Positions 1 through 5,790 of a stretch of DNA of 5,790 bases are shown one piece after another (position 1 is the stretch's first letter; each line of letters starts with the position of its first letter). The stretch is from Gammaproteobacteria bacterium (GTDB lineage: Bacteria; Pseudomonadota; Gammaproteobacteria; DSM-19610). The stretch spans positions 1 to 5,790 of the forward strand of contig DRQL01000205.1 of the NCBI GenBank assembly GCA_011371465.1, given 5' to 3'. The position numbers were made by a program, and so were the translations under genes. The notes under the pieces are model-generated. The model was not told where the DNA came from. It saw nothing but the letters and a program-made list of their open reading frames with translations, and ran no database searches.

Positions 1-52
1 AGCCACACGTTCATAACATCAGGCATTCTGGACAAACAGATCACGACTGATT
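1..52. other. Downstream flank of wzz, no gene assignable
   Basis: The last 52 bases downstream of wzz are AT-richer than the rest. A minus-strand ATG at 26 opens a frame (MPDVMNVW) that runs off the edge without a good Shine-Dalgarno. It could be the start of the next operon gene, but too little is visible to call it. Confidence 0.3.
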
Positions 53-58
53 TCAGTC
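45..58. repeat. Small inverted repeat across the wzz stop codon
   Basis: The stretch gactgatttcagtc is a perfect inverted repeat with 6-base arms and a 2-base centre (or 5-bp stem with 4-base loop), spanning the TGA stop of wzz. No T-run follows on the minus strand, so it does not qualify as an intrinsic terminator. It may be chance. Confidence 0.3.
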
Positions 59-1024
59 TGACACACAAGTAGTCTGGCGACGCCGAATCAGCACGGAACC
101 GATGATCATAGCGAAAATAATTCCCAGCACAGCGCCAGAAAGAGCACCTGACACCACCATCAAAACCATATCCGGTTTAAACGGTTCTTCCGGAACCACA
201 GCCGGGTCGATGACCCTGAATGCATATTCCTCGGTGATATTGGCGAGAATCGCCTCTTTCATCTGCGATTCGATTAAATGATTCACCACTTCCTGCAGCT
301 CTACCACGCTGGTCTTTCCGCGCTGCTCCCTGAGATAGGCGATTGCCTTTTCGGATTCCGTAACCGCCTTTTTTCGCAGCAACTCGTTGACCCGGTGAAC
401 AAGATCATTTGCCCATTGCGCCGCTTGCTGTGGATCGGTCCATTCAATGGTCAGCAGCACCAGGCCGGTTTTCCGGTCTTCTGAAATCCTGCGTATTTTC
501 CGGTCGAACAGCTTCCAGGCATCTTCCAGGGTGGGGATATCCTCCGGGTCGCTTTCATCCCAGCGTTCGTTTTCCGCATCCCACTGATCGTGGAACAGCA
601 CCGGCAGCAGCGTTTTATCCTTGATGAACTGCTCGGTAAACCGGCGCGAGCGCAGGGTCGCGATCGACTCATTTTTCCGGTTGCCCTGTTCCATATTGAC
701 CCCGGTCAGCGCAGCCAGCCCGCCCAATTCACCCAGCTGTGCGGCGAAGCGGTTACTGGCATCCTTTTCGGTTACCGGCGCAACCTGTATCTCTGCCCGG
801 TAGACCGGGGTCATCACCAGTGCGAGCACGGTCGCCAGCAGGGCGCCTGCGGCGATCAAACCAAGGGTCATGACCCGGTGGCGCAGCAGGGCATCCCAGA
901 GCTCGAACAGGCTGATGTCCTCTTCAACCGGGACACCGGGCAGGCCATCTTCCCGGCGTCGGGCGCGGGTACTCCCTTCTCCAGGCTGTATCACTGGCGC
1001 ACGCCGTTCACCCTCGGGCCGCAC
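53..1024 (-). CDS. Wzz-type chain-length determinant / polysaccharide co-polymerase
   Basis: Inner-membrane protein expected to set polysaccharide chain length, 323 aa, typical for the Wzz/FepE group. After a hydrophilic Arg-rich N-terminus (1-33) comes the family motif EEDISLFELWDALLRHR (34-50), a first membrane helix (about 52-71), a periplasmic domain with the Wzz-like LGGLAALTG-type segment (100-108), a helical/coiled-coil region (about 215-262), a proline-rich pre-membrane motif (P274, P278, P281, P284), and a second membrane helix (about 286-312) followed by RRR and a short tail. There is no Walker A motif or tyrosine-rich tail, so this is a co-polymerase without a fused BY-kinase; any kinase would be encoded separately. 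The GTG start at 1024 shares its first base with the TAG stop of the OPX gene and has no clear Shine-Dalgarno, which suggests translational coupling. A second in-frame GTG lies ten codons downstream, also without a well-spaced Shine-Dalgarno. The 3' half of the gene is noticeably lower in GC than the 5' half. Confidence 0.94.
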   Translation of the reverse strand: MRPEGERRAPVIQPGEGSTRARRREDGLPGVPVEEDISLFELWDALLRHRVMTLGLIAAGALLATVLALVMTPVYRAEIQVAPVTEKDASNRFAAQLGELGGLAALTGVNMEQGNRKNESIATLRSRRFTEQFIKDKTLLPVLFHDQWDAENERWDESDPEDIPTLEDAWKLFDRKIRRISEDRKTGLVLLTIEWTDPQQAAQWANDLVHRVNELLRKKAVTESEKAIAYLREQRGKTSVVELQEVVNHLIESQMKEAILANITEEYAFRVIDPAVVPEEPFKPDMVLMVVSGALSGAVLGIIFAMIIGSVLIRRRQTTCVSD

Positions 1025-1026
1025 TA
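1022..1026 (-). promoter_or_regulatory. TAGTG stop/start overlap coupling OPX and wzz translation
   Basis: The OPX stop TAG (1026-1024) and the wzz start GTG (1024-1022) share one base. The bases before it (GCGGTTGGTGTGTTC on the minus strand) contain no good Shine-Dalgarno, so re-initiation by ribosomes finishing the OPX gene is the likely route. This would keep the two products in a coupled ratio. The overlap is seen directly; the coupling is inferred. Confidence 0.6.
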
Positions 1027-3642
1027 GAACACACCAACCGCTTTGGCGCCCACGGCCGCGGCGGCCAGCTGGAAGATGATTTTGCTGATGCTGGCCAGCC
1101 TGGCGATGGGCCTGACGAGATCCACGTTCAGCGGCACGATAATGGTGTCGCCCGGCTGTACATCGTGTGTGTCGGATACGGAGAACCAGCCGCCACCAGT
1201 GTCCACGCTGCCGTCCGCCCGGACGATATAGATGTGCTTGCTGTCCGCCTTGCGGGTTACGCCGCCGCTCAGTTCCACGTACTGCTCTCGACTCAACCCT
1301 TTCCGGTACAGGTGCGAAGTGGGGTAGAACACCTCGCCCGTGACGGTGACTTCCTGGGTCAGGGCGGGTATGTACAGTTTATCGCCGTCTTCCAGTGTGA
1401 CGTCGAGGTCGCTGCGTCTGCCCTTACGGGTCTCTTCGAGCAGTTCAGGCAGGTTGATCACCAGGCGCCCGACCGGTTTGGCCGCGCGCAGCTGTTCGCC
1501 CAGCTCGCGTATAAAATCCAGCGACTGCGCCTTGCCGCCTTCTTCCTGCGCCAGTTGCAGCGACAGGGTGGCGAGGTCGGTTTCCAGTCGCCGGCTCAGC
1601 TCTTCCAGCTGCCGTCGCTCGCGTTCGCGCAGTTCCTCGCGCAGGAACACGGCACCGCGCGGGAAGGCGATATCGGTCAGGCCGCCGGCGCGTTCCAGCA
1701 CCTTGCTGAGCTGCTCGCCGCGGGCAATGGGGTAAATCCCGGGGAAGCGCACCTCGCCCTTCAGCTCCACCGTGGCCGCGGTTTCCCACTCCGGCAGGCG
1801 CTTGATCTGCAGGTCGTCGTAGGGTTGCAGCACCAGGTCGGCACTCCCGGTACCTTTCAGTATCCCGGCCAGGTCCACGCTGATGTGTCCCACCTCGCGA
1901 TAGCTGCCGTCGATGACGACATAGCGGGTGAGTTCTGCGCTGAGCGCATAGGCCGCTTCCGCCAGCCCGCCTCCGGCGCGGATCAGGTCGCTGACGCGCA
2001 TCCCGGTTTCCAGCGGGTACTCACCCGGGTGACGCAACAGCCCCCCTGCCCGCACCACCCGCGCGGGGTGCCGGTAGCTTGCCTGCCGGCCCAGTTGCTC
2101 GACCAGCGGTTTGACAATCTCGCTGCGGTCGCTGTTGGCGCCGAACAGGATCAGTTCGTCGCGCACCTGCAGCTCGATATTGGCCGCCGAGGCCGGGTTT
2201 TGTAACGCCTCACCGGGCCGCACGGAAAACAGTTCAATGCGGTGATCGGGTTTCAGTTCACGCTTGACCAGCGCATAGTCCAGGTCGGGCCTTGGCAGCA
2301 GATCATTGTCGATGGAGGAAACCAGGTCGGTAATGCGCATCCCCGGACGCCACTGGTACCCTCCCGGCCGCTGGACGTGCCCGGACAGCATCACGATATT
2401 TTCCATCTTCTCCAGCACGGAAAAGATGCGCAGCACGTCTCCGTCCTGGATGGGTGTATTCAGACCGGCCTTGCTGCCGGCGTCCAGGTCGATCAGGGTG
2501 CGTTCGCCATCCCGGGTGATCCGCTCGATCCGGGATGCCTGCGGATAGGCGGTGGGCAGCAGGCCACCGGCGAGCTTCAGCGCCTGATCGACGGTGCGCT
2601 CGCCCCGCAGTTCATAGATCGCCGGGCGCCGTACCTCGCCGGCCACCCCCATGGTGGGCCCGACCGGCGGCACGAAAATGACATCGCCCGGCTGCAGGCG
2701 CACATCGTGGCGCGTGTCACCACGTAACAACAGGTCGTACAGGTCCAGCCGGGCCATTACCTTGCCTCGGCGCTTGAGCTGGATTTTGCGCAGTGAACCG
2801 ATCGGCTTGACACCGCCACTGACAAACAGCGCATTGGTCATAGTGGACAAAGCGCTCACGGTATAGGAACCGGGCTGTTTCACATCGCCGAGAATAAAGA
2901 CCCGGATGGAACGCAGCTTGCCCAGAGTGATGACCACCTTTTCGCCGATCATCTGTTCTTCGATCCGGGCCTTGAGCACGTCCTTCATTTCCCGGTAGGT
3001 CAGGCCGGCAACCGAAACGGGACCGATCCTGGGAAACTGCAGACTGCCCTCGCGGGTAACCACCAGGCTGTACTCGGCGTGTTCCTTGCCGAACAGCTGT
3101 ACCAGCACGGTATCACCCGGCCCCATGACGTAATTCACATCGACGGGAATCCCTTCCGCCGGTGCAAAGGTGGTCGGGACATCGGCAAACAGGTCATAGC
3201 CGAAACGGGACAGCGGCCGCTTTTCCTCCTGACCCGGTTGCTGCCCGGATCCCCGTGCGGGTTCGGCGACTTTCTCTGCGCCAGTCGGTGTACCGGCAGC
3301 GGGTTTTTCCTCCTGGCCTGTTTCGGCCTGGTCGCCTTTCGCGGGCGGGGCCGGAACGGCGTTCGAGGTCTCTTCCGCCCCCGACTGTTCCCGTTCCTTT
3401 TGCCGGCTTTTCTGCAGCCGCTGCTGTATCGCCGCACGCTGTTCCGGTGTCAGGCGTTCCAGCTCCTGCTGGCGGGACTCCATCAGGGTGGCGCGCTGCT
3501 CCGGCGTGAGGCGCTCCAGTTGCTGCAACTGCTGTTCGGTCAGTGACTCCGTCGCAGACTGTGCTCCCGTAGCCACGACCAGGCAGGTGACCGCAATCGT
3601 CTTCACGATCCGCCCTGCTCTTTTTCTTATGCCTGCAATCAC
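1024..3642 (-). CDS. Large multi-SLBB polysaccharide export (OPX, Wza-like) protein
   Basis: Periplasmic/outer-membrane polysaccharide export protein, 872 aa against about 380 for E. coli Wza. Visible layout: signal peptide 1-30 with likely cleavage after AQSA; a helical segment with two LERLTPEQRA repeats (42-51, 61-70); a low-complexity Glu/Gln/Pro/Ala/Gly linker (about 84-142); a Poly_export domain (about 166-241, VMGPGDTVLVQLFG at its start); then six SLBB-like units at about 245-327, 331-408, 416-502, 527-616, 623-760 and 763-838. Most show a PG.Y-type turn, an AGG or SGG, and a closing GD.I.V or similar. Unit 5 contains a charged coiled-coil insert (about 668-722). A hydrophobic C-terminal helix follows (about 846-872). 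No convincing lipobox: Cys20 is preceded by AVT. The GTG start at 3642 has a good Shine-Dalgarno; an internal GTG at 3606 (residue 13) would also give a signal peptide (VKTIAVTCLVVATG) and cannot be excluded. Lies between YjbH and Wzz genes, as in OtnA/WbfF-like systems. Confidence 0.95.
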   Translation of the reverse strand: MIAGIRKRAGRIVKTIAVTCLVVATGAQSATESLTEQQLQQLERLTPEQRATLMESRQQELERLTPEQRAAIQQRLQKSRQKEREQSGAEETSNAVPAPPAKGDQAETGQEEKPAAGTPTGAEKVAEPARGSGQQPGQEEKRPLSRFGYDLFADVPTTFAPAEGIPVDVNYVMGPGDTVLVQLFGKEHAEYSLVVTREGSLQFPRIGPVSVAGLTYREMKDVLKARIEEQMIGEKVVITLGKLRSIRVFILGDVKQPGSYTVSALSTMTNALFVSGGVKPIGSLRKIQLKRRGKVMARLDLYDLLLRGDTRHDVRLQPGDVIFVPPVGPTMGVAGEVRRPAIYELRGERTVDQALKLAGGLLPTAYPQASRIERITRDGERTLIDLDAGSKAGLNTPIQDGDVLRIFSVLEKMENIVMLSGHVQRPGGYQWRPGMRITDLVSSIDNDLLPRPDLDYALVKRELKPDHRIELFSVRPGEALQNPASAANIELQVRDELILFGANSDRSEIVKPLVEQLGRQASYRHPARVVRAGGLLRHPGEYPLETGMRVSDLIRAGGGLAEAAYALSAELTRYVVIDGSYREVGHISVDLAGILKGTGSADLVLQPYDDLQIKRLPEWETAATVELKGEVRFPGIYPIARGEQLSKVLERAGGLTDIAFPRGAVFLREELRERERRQLEELSRRLETDLATLSLQLAQEEGGKAQSLDFIRELGEQLRAAKPVGRLVINLPELLEETRKGRRSDLDVTLEDGDKLYIPALTQEVTVTGEVFYPTSHLYRKGLSREQYVELSGGVTRKADSKHIYIVRADGSVDTGGGWFSVSDTHDVQPGDTIIVPLNVDLVRPIARLASISKIIFQLAAAAVGAKAVGVF
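3406..3519 (-). repeat. Tandem 57-bp coding repeat (LERLTPEQRA) in OPX N-terminus
   Basis: Two adjacent 19-codon units (3519-3463 and 3462-3406) each begin with LERLTPEQRA. Over the ten identical codons 24 of 30 bases match by hand count, and all differences are synonymous. The remaining nine residues diverge (TLMESRQQE and AIQQRLQKS) but stay helical and Gln-rich. The preceding LTEQQLQQ looks like a degenerate partial copy. Confidence 0.75.
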
Positions 3643-3704
3643 TACTGACTCTTCCCCGTCAACCCGGTCACCTCATCAAAGCCTGCCGCGTGAACCACCA
3701 TCCA
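3643..3704. other. Intergenic gap between YjbH and OPX genes
   Basis: 62 bases between the YjbH stop codon (TGA, 3707-3705) and the OPX start. Apart from the Shine-Dalgarno I see no convincing -10/-35 pair, no stem followed by a T-run and no operator-like palindrome. Co-transcription of the two genes is the simplest reading. Confidence 0.5.
3649..3657 (-). promoter_or_regulatory. Ribosome binding site for the OPX gene
   Basis: On the minus strand GGGGAAGAG lies six bases before the GTG start at 3642. This purine-rich stretch supports GTG at 3642 over the downstream GTG at 3606, whose upstream sequence (AGGGCGG) is a weaker and closer match. Confidence 0.6.
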
Positions 3705-5790
3705 TCACTGGCCCAGCCGGCTGCCCACCCCGTAATCGCTATTATCCAGCATCAGGGTGCGCTCGAACAGAGTGTACAGATCCCCCGGCGAAACCACCAT
3801 TTGACCGACGTCGCGGGTCCAGGGCCGGATCGACAGCTCGGCCCGCGACCGGGTGTCTTTGGTCAGCATGGACTCCAGCGGGATGGAGGCGAAGATCCCC
3901 TTGTCAAAGTAGGGATCCCCGGGGCTGCCGGGCGGGGTTTTGTCGTTGCCGTCGGTCACCGTGTACCAGCCGCCCAGGGTGATGCCCGAGCGGAACCGGC
4001 GCTTGATCTCGACACGCGCACCCTTGTCGCGGGCCAGGAAACGGCCGGCCCGCACCGTCGCCGTCAGTCCCCAGCCCGGGAGCCGGTAATGCAGCGCGCC
4101 GAGGGCGGTCACGGTGTCGTAGTCGCGGAATCCGAACATGTCATCGGTGGAACGCTGCCGCAGCCAGTCCACGCTCAGGTCGGTTGCCCAGTTGCCCCGC
4201 ACGGGCAGGTACAGCACCTGCCCGCCGGCACCGGCAAACATCAGTTCGTAGATACCGGCCGAGGCACGTGCATAGACTCGTTCACGTGGCTGGAAGTACT
4301 GGTTCAACATCAACCGGTTCAGCTTGACCCGCCCCCCTCCCTGCAGGTATTCGGCGATGTCCGAACGCACGTGGGTCAGCCGGCTGTTCGATTTCTGCGA
4401 TACATTGCTGACGTTCTCGTCCAGCGTCACCTCGACGCCGCTGTCGAAAAACAGACCGGTGCTCAACTGGTGCGTGTAATTGATTGCGGTATACAACCGG
4501 TAGCGCGCCGCTCCGTTGGGGTCGTTGAAAAACCAGCTGAGGTTGAAGGGTACGATCTGGAAACTGCTCAAATCCTCTCCGTCGCGGCGGAAACTGAGAA
4601 AGTGTCCCTCATCGGTGCGTTTTATATCTTCGTACAGGGCCGGCTGATCGTCTGCCGGGATGTCCAGCGATGCGGTAGTCAGCTCCCGAACCGAGCCCGG
4701 TTCGGCATAGCGTATTTCCAGGTAGTGATCCAGTTGCGCACGTGACAGCAGGCCGTCGAAGTAACGCTGCAATTTACGGGTATCCGAAAAATGATAGGTC
4801 AGCGCCGGCAGACCCTTCTCGGTATAGGTGATACGGATCGATTTGGTGCCGACCGGTCCCAGTGCCAGCAGGATGCGCGCGGCGCGGCCCACCGCGCGAC
4901 CGGTCTGAGATATGCGGGTGTTGGTCAGGCTGGCGCTGAGCGTGTAACCGTTGAAGCCCAGCCGGATATTCCGGTAATCACGCTCATGCAGCGCGCGCGC
5001 CAGGCGCACCGCGTAGCCGGTATCCGCCATCCACCGGTCGATCGATACCTTTGGCGTGTCCCGGGTCCAGGGCGCAGGCTCATGGATTTTGGGGACGAAT
5101 TCCTTTTTCTCCAGCGGGATGGAAACCCAGGTATTGACCCCCACGTCATCACCGTCCGTGGACAGCTGGGCACCGAGCCAGCCCCACTGGTACTCCATGC
5201 CATAGGTCCAGCCACCGTCGCGGTCGTCCGCGCCGGACTCATCGGCGCGGAAATCATTCCTGTAATCGTTGGCATCGTATTCGAGCACCAGGGAAAGGTT
5301 GCGGACCCAGGGCACCCGCTGACGCACGCCGCCAAACAGGCCGTCAATGCGATCGGTGCCGTATCCAAGTGTGTAGTCGGCACTGCCCAGGTGCTTGCTC
5401 AGCACGCCGTATTTGGCGGAAAAGACTCCGGTGCCGGTAAAGTCCTGGTATCCCAGCGAAAAAGCCGGCAGCCAGCCGTCTTCTTTCAGTAACAGGGCTT
5501 TTACATCGAAGGCCTTGTCCTTGAAATCCCCGAAGCCCTTGCCCAGACCGCCATTCAGGCCGCGGATAATCGTGTACCGCCCGGAAAACTCCAGGCGCGG
5601 CAACAGGGTGATACTGCTCCAGATCGGCAGGTAGGGACGGAAGTAACTGGTACCGAAGCGCAGTGTGCCGTCCGGCTCGATGCGCGCATCCGGCATGTTG
5701 ATCAGGCCGGTCTGGCCGGAAGTACTGGGCTCAGCGACAGCAGGTGGATGAATGGCGGCGGCCAGCATTACCGGCGCCAACAGGCGGCCG
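3705..5790 (-). CDS. YjbH/GfcD-family outer-membrane exopolysaccharide protein (5' end outside window)
   Basis: Probable outer-membrane beta-barrel protein of the YjbH (GfcD, WbfB) family, which accompanies capsule and exopolysaccharide export genes. The frame stays open to the right edge. The first possible start in the window, a TTG at 5780, falls inside a signal-peptide-like stretch (RLLAPVMLAAA, then an Ala-rich cleavage region ending AVAEP), so the true start is probably a few codons further upstream. Residue numbers here count from that TTG (691 residues visible). The mature N-terminus has the family-like motif TGLINMPDARIEPDGTLRFG (24-43). Residues about 25-230 and 405-680 are rich in alternating aromatic/polar beta-strand patterns. 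Residues about 243-375 (from VSIDRWMADTGYAVRLARAL) look like a soluble alpha/beta module. Both barrel-like halves end in a SIPLE...PWTRD motif (220-241 and 632-657), suggesting duplication. The protein ends in SRLGQ, without the terminal Phe common in outer-membrane barrels. First gene of the visible operon; family call is confident, exact role (porin partner of the OPX protein) is inferred. Confidence 0.9.
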   Translation of the reverse strand, partial: GRLLAPVMLAAAIHPPAVAEPSTSGQTGLINMPDARIEPDGTLRFGTSYFRPYLPIWSSITLLPRLEFSGRYTIIRGLNGGLGKGFGDFKDKAFDVKALLLKEDGWLPAFSLGYQDFTGTGVFSAKYGVLSKHLGSADYTLGYGTDRIDGLFGGVRQRVPWVRNLSLVLEYDANDYRNDFRADESGADDRDGGWTYGMEYQWGWLGAQLSTDGDDVGVNTWVSIPLEKKEFVPKIHEPAPWTRDTPKVSIDRWMADTGYAVRLARALHERDYRNIRLGFNGYTLSASLTNTRISQTGRAVGRAARILLALGPVGTKSIRITYTEKGLPALTYHFSDTRKLQRYFDGLLSRAQLDHYLEIRYAEPGSVRELTTASLDIPADDQPALYEDIKRTDEGHFLSFRRDGEDLSSFQIVPFNLSWFFNDPNGAARYRLYTAINYTHQLSTGLFFDSGVEVTLDENVSNVSQKSNSRLTHVRSDIAEYLQGGGRVKLNRLMLNQYFQPRERVYARASAGIYELMFAGAGGQVLYLPVRGNWATDLSVDWLRQRSTDDMFGFRDYDTVTALGALHYRLPGWGLTATVRAGRFLARDKGARVEIKRRFRSGITLGGWYTVTDGNDKTPPGSPGDPYFDKGIFASIPLESMLTKDTRSRAELSIRPWTRDVGQMVVSPGDLYTLFERTLMLDNSDYGVGSRLGQ
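3810..3887 (-). repeat. YjbH internal duplication, second copy (SIPLE...PWTRD)
   Basis: Second occurrence of the paired motif, SIPLE at 3887-3873 and PWTRD at 3824-3810, near the C-terminus of the YjbH protein. It is preceded by FDKGIFA, comparable with VGVNTWV before the first copy. The copies lie about 1.24 kb apart, consistent with two homologous barrel domains flanking the soluble middle module. Confidence 0.65.
5058..5123 (-). repeat. YjbH internal duplication, first copy (SIPLE...PWTRD)
   Basis: Encodes SIPLE (5123-5109) and PWTRD (5072-5058) at the end of the first barrel-like half. The 15 bases coding SIPLE are identical to those at 3873-3887, and the 15 bases coding PWTRD match 14 of 15 with 3810-3824. 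Spacing between the motifs is 17 residues start to start here, against 21 in the other copy. Confidence 0.65.

Noticed and set aside
1..26. Possible start of a further gene (ATG at 26, minus strand, MPDVMNVW)
   Set aside because: Only eight codons visible, no good Shine-Dalgarno and no recognisable sequence; noted as flank only.
45..58. Intrinsic terminator after wzz
   Set aside because: The inverted repeat is short, overlaps the stop codon and is not followed by a T-run on the minus strand.
1445..1789. 114-codon minus-strand frame inside the OPX gene
   Set aside because: Same-strand out-of-frame shadow, Arg/Gly/Ala-rich, entirely inside a well-supported gene.
1165..2205. 346-codon plus-strand open frame antisense to the OPX gene
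   Set aside because: It mirrors a high-GC coding region, has low-complexity Gln/Ala/His/Gly composition and matches no family I know. The opposite strand encodes an unmistakable SLBB protein.
4669..4680. ops/JUMPstart-like element (gcggtagt)
   Set aside because: Only a partial match, on the strand opposite to transcription and inside the YjbH coding sequence.
3690..4745. 351-codon plus-strand open frame antisense to the YjbH gene
   Set aside because: Shadow of the YjbH coding frame; no recognisable domain, signal or convincing ribosome binding site.
5766..5780. TTG at 5780 or ATG at 5768 as the true YjbH start
   Set aside because: Both cut into the hydrophobic core of an evident signal peptide, and the frame continues open to the window edge, so the start is most likely outside.

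Overview
The window is a compact, single-strand piece of an extracellular or capsular polysaccharide export locus from a Gram-negative bacterium. Outer-membrane and periplasmic protein families (YjbH, SLBB/Poly_export, Wzz), fairly high GC (about 60-70% in the sampled OPX and early wzz blocks) and the family resemblance point to a gammaproteobacterium or close relative. The sequence alone does not allow a genus call.

All three genes are on the minus strand, so transcription runs right to left. From the right edge: (1) a YjbH/GfcD/WbfB-type outer-membrane beta-barrel protein (3705 to beyond 5790), whose start codon lies outside the window; (2) after a 62-base gap with a Shine-Dalgarno but no visible promoter or terminator, a very large (872 aa) SLBB-domain polysaccharide export (OPX, Wza-like) protein (1024-3642); (3) sharing one base with the OPX stop codon, a Wzz-type chain-length determinant / polysaccharide co-polymerase (53-1024). 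Only 52 bases remain to the left of the last stop codon; they hold a small inverted repeat and no recognisable gene.

Together the genes encode a cell-envelope path for a polymer. Wzz is in the inner membrane with a periplasmic coiled-coil domain and would control chain length. The OPX protein carries a Poly_export domain and about six SLBB domains and would form the periplasmic/outer-membrane conduit. YjbH is a probable outer-membrane partner that appears to contain two homologous beta-barrel halves around a soluble middle domain. No glycosyltransferase, flippase, polymerase, tyrosine kinase or phosphatase is present here; these would be expected in neighbouring DNA.

The system is a recognisable family arrangement and I do not claim it as a new one. 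The points most worth a second look are the internal duplication in the YjbH protein, the LTPEQR tandem repeat and coiled-coil insert in the giant OPX protein, its apparent lack of a lipobox, and the fall in GC within the wzz gene.
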